From the NCBI GenBank assembly GCA_003525905.1, contig DQIA01000047.1:2351-18562 (forward strand): a stretch of DNA of 16,212 nucleotides, given 5' to 3'. The DNA comes from Clostridiales bacterium (GTDB lineage: Bacteria > Bacillota > Clostridia > Oscillospirales > Oscillospiraceae). Position 1 is the stretch's first letter, and each line of letters opens with the position of its first letter. The notes below the pieces were generated by a model. The model did not search any database. It was not told where the DNA came from and saw nothing but the letters and a program-made list of their open reading frames with translations. The position numbers and the translations under genes were made by a program. Shown here one piece after another: positions 14,345-16,212 of the stretch.

Positions 14345-15780
14345 TTGCAATCCACCCGGCGGAGCGTCACGCACAGCGTTTCGCCGTCCCAGCGGAGCTG
14401 CTCCGTCAGGGCCTCAAGGACGCGCTGCGTCCGGCGGATGGTGTCCAGGCAATCGCGGAGCACGAGGGGGATACGGTCCGGCGGCGCAGGGGAGGATTCA
14501 GGCAGGCCGCGCCGCAGCCCCCGGAGTGCGGCCGCCAGCGCGGCATGGTCCTCCGGCAGGGCGCAGAGCATGGCGCGCACGGCGGCGTCTGCTGCAGTGC
14601 CAGGAACGTTCGGGCAGCTGCATTGTTCCCGTCCGCCGGTCGATTTCGCACGGCAGACATAGGAAAAGCGCTCGCCGTCTGCCGCGCGGCGGTACTTGGC
14701 ATACATCGGTCTGCCGCAGCGGCACTGCAGCAGACCGGCTAACAGGGCGGGTGTCTCGTGCTCCGTACGCGGCGTGCGGCAGTCCGTCCGCCGGAGCCGC
14801 TCCTGCACGGCGGCCCACTGTGCGCCGGGGATGAGGCCGGGGTGCTGCCCAACCGCGACAATCCAGGCCTCCGGCGGCAGGGCGACGGCGGTGCGGCCGC
14901 GGGCCTGATCCGTGCGGTGGTAGGCAAGGACGCCGTGCCACCCGTCAAACTCCTCCTGCGCGGCAGATAGCTCTGCGCCCGCATTCCGGAGCCAGGCAAG
15001 CATATCCGCATCCGCACGCGCATAGACCGGGTTGTGCAGGATATCGCGCACGGCGTGGCGCGTGAACGCGTTTCCGTTTTTTGTGGCAAGTCCGCGCTCC
15101 TGCAGTCCCTTTACAACGGCTGTCAGAGAGCCGAGGCGTGCGAACAGGCTGTACATGGCCTTGACGGTCTCCGCCTCCTCCGGAAGAAGCCGCAGGCGGC
15201 AGGCGCGCTTTGTTCGCCCGTCGACAGTGACGGCCTGCACGGCCTCCGAGGCAAAGCCGGTCGGCGTGATGCCGCCGAGCCAGCGGCCGGTCTTGGCCAG
15301 CTCACGGAGGTTGTCACGGATGCGCTCGGCAATGGTCTCGCGCTCGAGCTGCGAGAAGACCGAGGCGATGTACATCATGGCCCGGCCCATGGGCGTGGAC
15401 GTGTCGAACTGCTCCCGAATGGAAACGAACGCCACGTTCAGCTGCGCCAGCCGCTCGATGAGGGCGGTGAAGTCTCCGATGCTGCGGCTGATCCGGTCGA
15501 GCCGGTAGACGATGAGCATACGGAAGCGCCCGGCCTCGGCCGCGCGCATCATCCGCCGGAAGGCGGGGCGGTTCAGGTCCCCGCCGGAGAAGCCGTCATC
15601 TTCAAAAATTTCCGGCTCCGGCGCGTCCGGCTCGTGCGCGCGGAGATACTGGCGGCATAGCTCGATCTGGTTGCCCACGCTTTCACCCTTGCCGGTGAAG
15701 CGGGATTTTCGGGAGTAGATCGCAATGCCTTGTTCGTGCAATGGCAGCACCACCCTGCTATGTGATGTGCTCTCCTTCAT
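14341..15780 (-). CDS. Large serine recombinase, SpoIVCA-like (skin-element excisionase type)
   Basis: Site-specific DNA recombinase of 479 residues. The N-terminal resolvase domain has GIAIYSRKSRFTGKGESVGNQ with catalytic Ser23, EDDGFSGGDLNRPAF, YRLDRISRS and the helix E region SVFSQLERETIAERIRDNLREL. Then follow the recombinase domain (ITPTGF..., HAVRDILHNPVYA) and a zinc-ribbon (LLQCRCGRPMY...YVCRAK...CSCPNV), with a helical tail ending RRVDCK. The N-terminal wording resembles SpoIVCA, the skin recombinase. The start is uncertain: the ATG at 15780 has no SD, while a TTG at 15739-15741 (residue 14) follows AGGGTGG. The gene ends exactly at the sigK break, with its TGA in the putative att core, so it most likely catalyses excision of the element that splits sigK. 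The long in-frame extension beyond 15780 crosses the riboswitch and is not coding. Confidence 0.9.
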   Translation of the reverse strand: MKESTSHSRVVLPLHEQGIAIYSRKSRFTGKGESVGNQIELCRQYLRAHEPDAPEPEIFEDDGFSGGDLNRPAFRRMMRAAEAGRFRMLIVYRLDRISRSIGDFTALIERLAQLNVAFVSIREQFDTSTPMGRAMMYIASVFSQLERETIAERIRDNLRELAKTGRWLGGITPTGFASEAVQAVTVDGRTKRACRLRLLPEEAETVKAMYSLFARLGSLTAVVKGLQERGLATKNGNAFTRHAVRDILHNPVYARADADMLAWLRNAGAELSAAQEEFDGWHGVLAYHRTDQARGRTAVALPPEAWIVAVGQHPGLIPGAQWAAVQERLRRTDCRTPRTEHETPALLAGLLQCRCGRPMYAKYRRAADGERFSYVCRAKSTGGREQCSCPNVPGTAADAAVRAMLCALPEDHAALAAALRGLRRGLPESSPAPPDRIPLVLRDCLDTIRRTQRVLEALTEQLRWDGETLCVTLRRVDCK

Positions 15781-15892
15781 GATAGCATAAGGAGGCAGGA
15801 AAGTAAATGCCGCCCGGCTGGAATTTATGCCCGGCTGCGGCAGATACCTTTGTACAATGCAAACAAAATCCGGAAAAATTTTGGAATAATTG

Positions 15893-15922
15893 TTGACAAA
15901 ACCGTGTAGAAAATGGTATTGT
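15893..15922 (+). promoter_or_regulatory. Promoter of the glycine riboswitch transcript
   Basis: TTGACA (15893-15898), an 18-nt spacer and TATTGT (15917-15922) form a sigma-A-type promoter reading rightwards, away from the recombinase gene. Transcription should start near 15929, about 55 nt before the first aptamer. Confidence 0.75.
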
Positions 15923-15984
15923 AAAAAGGGCGCGGGAAGGACCGCGCCGGGATAACACCGGAACTGAATAAGTGTCGGATGATT

Positions 15985-16150
15985 GGTCCGGGAGAGACCG
16001 CGCGCTGCGCGGCGCCGAAGGGGAATGCAGAAGCTCTCAGGCAAAAGGGTCGGGCGATGACGACACTCCGAAGAGTGCGGCGGCAGCCGCACGCCGAAGG
16101 TGCAACCTGCCGGAAACGGCGGGGAATCTCTCAGGTAATGGACGGAGGCA
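15985..16150 (+). ncRNA. Tandem glycine riboswitch (gcvT motif)
   Basis: Two glycine-binding aptamers in series. Aptamer 1 shows GGGAGAGACC (about 15989), GCGCCGAAGGGGAA (about 16012) and GCTCTCAGGCAAAAGGGTC (about 16033); aptamer 2 shows CGAAGAGTGCGG, CACGCCGAAGGTGCAA and ATCTCTCAGGTAATGGACGGAGG. The second P1 helix can be drawn as CTCCG (16066-16070) with CGGAG (16143-16147). The controlled gene lies beyond the window edge; glycine cleavage genes or a glycine/alanine:sodium symporter are usual. The bases after 16150 are probably the expression platform, cut off at 16212. Confidence 0.93.
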
Positions 16151-16212
16151 CGAAGCCAAGGGGCCGTGTGTCTCAGACTGTCAAAAAACCTGCCAAGCCA
16201 AAAGCTTCGGAG

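Noticed and set aside
15781..16092. N-terminal 104-residue extension of the recombinase frame
   Set aside because: It runs antisense through the glycine riboswitch and its promoter and precedes the family's normal N-terminus; no SD at its ATG.
1..16212. CRISPR array, tRNA or rRNA genes, insertion sequences
   Set aside because: No regularly spaced repeats, no cloverleaf or rRNA sequence and no transposase reading frame were seen; the serine recombinase is the only mobility-type gene.

Overview
The window reads as chromosomal DNA of a GC-rich, spore-forming member of the Clostridia, most likely the Oscillospirales/Oscillospiraceae. The reasons are the strong G/C bias of the coding DNA, SD-led starts, a cysteine T-box, a glycine riboswitch, a proofreading-deficient Pol I, and the 3' half of the sporulation sigma factor gene sigK. 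The genus is an inference.

Left part (1-5072, all minus strand). A peptide-type ABC uptake system is cut by the left edge: the lipoprotein binding protein is transcribed into the ATPase. Next comes a small cassette: a 34-codon ORF with a strong SD whose stop overlaps (ATGA) the start of an XRE-HTH/TPR regulator, followed by an MFS permease. A 31-bp inverted repeat lies between regulator and permease. The layout resembles RRNPP-type peptide-sensing regulators, but the role of the small ORF is unproven.

Centre (5073-13093). glnA (minus) and the cysE-cysS-polA-rimI-tsaD run (plus) diverge from a shared promoter region. The plus-strand promoter is followed by a T-box leader (core AGAGTGGAACCGCG, terminator, UGC codons in stem I), so Cys-tRNA charging should control serine acetyltransferase and cysteinyl-tRNA synthetase. 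The next three genes follow with a 16-nt gap or overlaps and no visible terminator, so Pol I, RimI and TsaD may partly share this control.

Right part (13094-16212). A 313-bp non-coding gap after tsaD holds a hairpin terminator, repeated short motifs and a cluster of DnaA-box-like 9-mers. On the minus strand follow a DUF5662-like gene, then the C-terminal half of SigK without its N-terminal half, then directly a large serine recombinase of the SpoIVCA type. The recombinase stop codon lies inside the palindromic junction, at the sigK position (N-E-I-L-M) where the Bacillus subtilis skin element interrupts sigK. I read this as one end of a skin-like, developmentally excised element. Divergent from the recombinase is a strong promoter and a tandem glycine riboswitch that runs to the window edge; the gene it controls, and the expected 5' half of sigK, are outside the window.

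Main items for follow-up: the split sigK/recombinase junction, the peptide-ORF/TPR-regulator/MFS cassette, the T-box operon reaching polA and tsaD, and the DnaA-box-like cluster.
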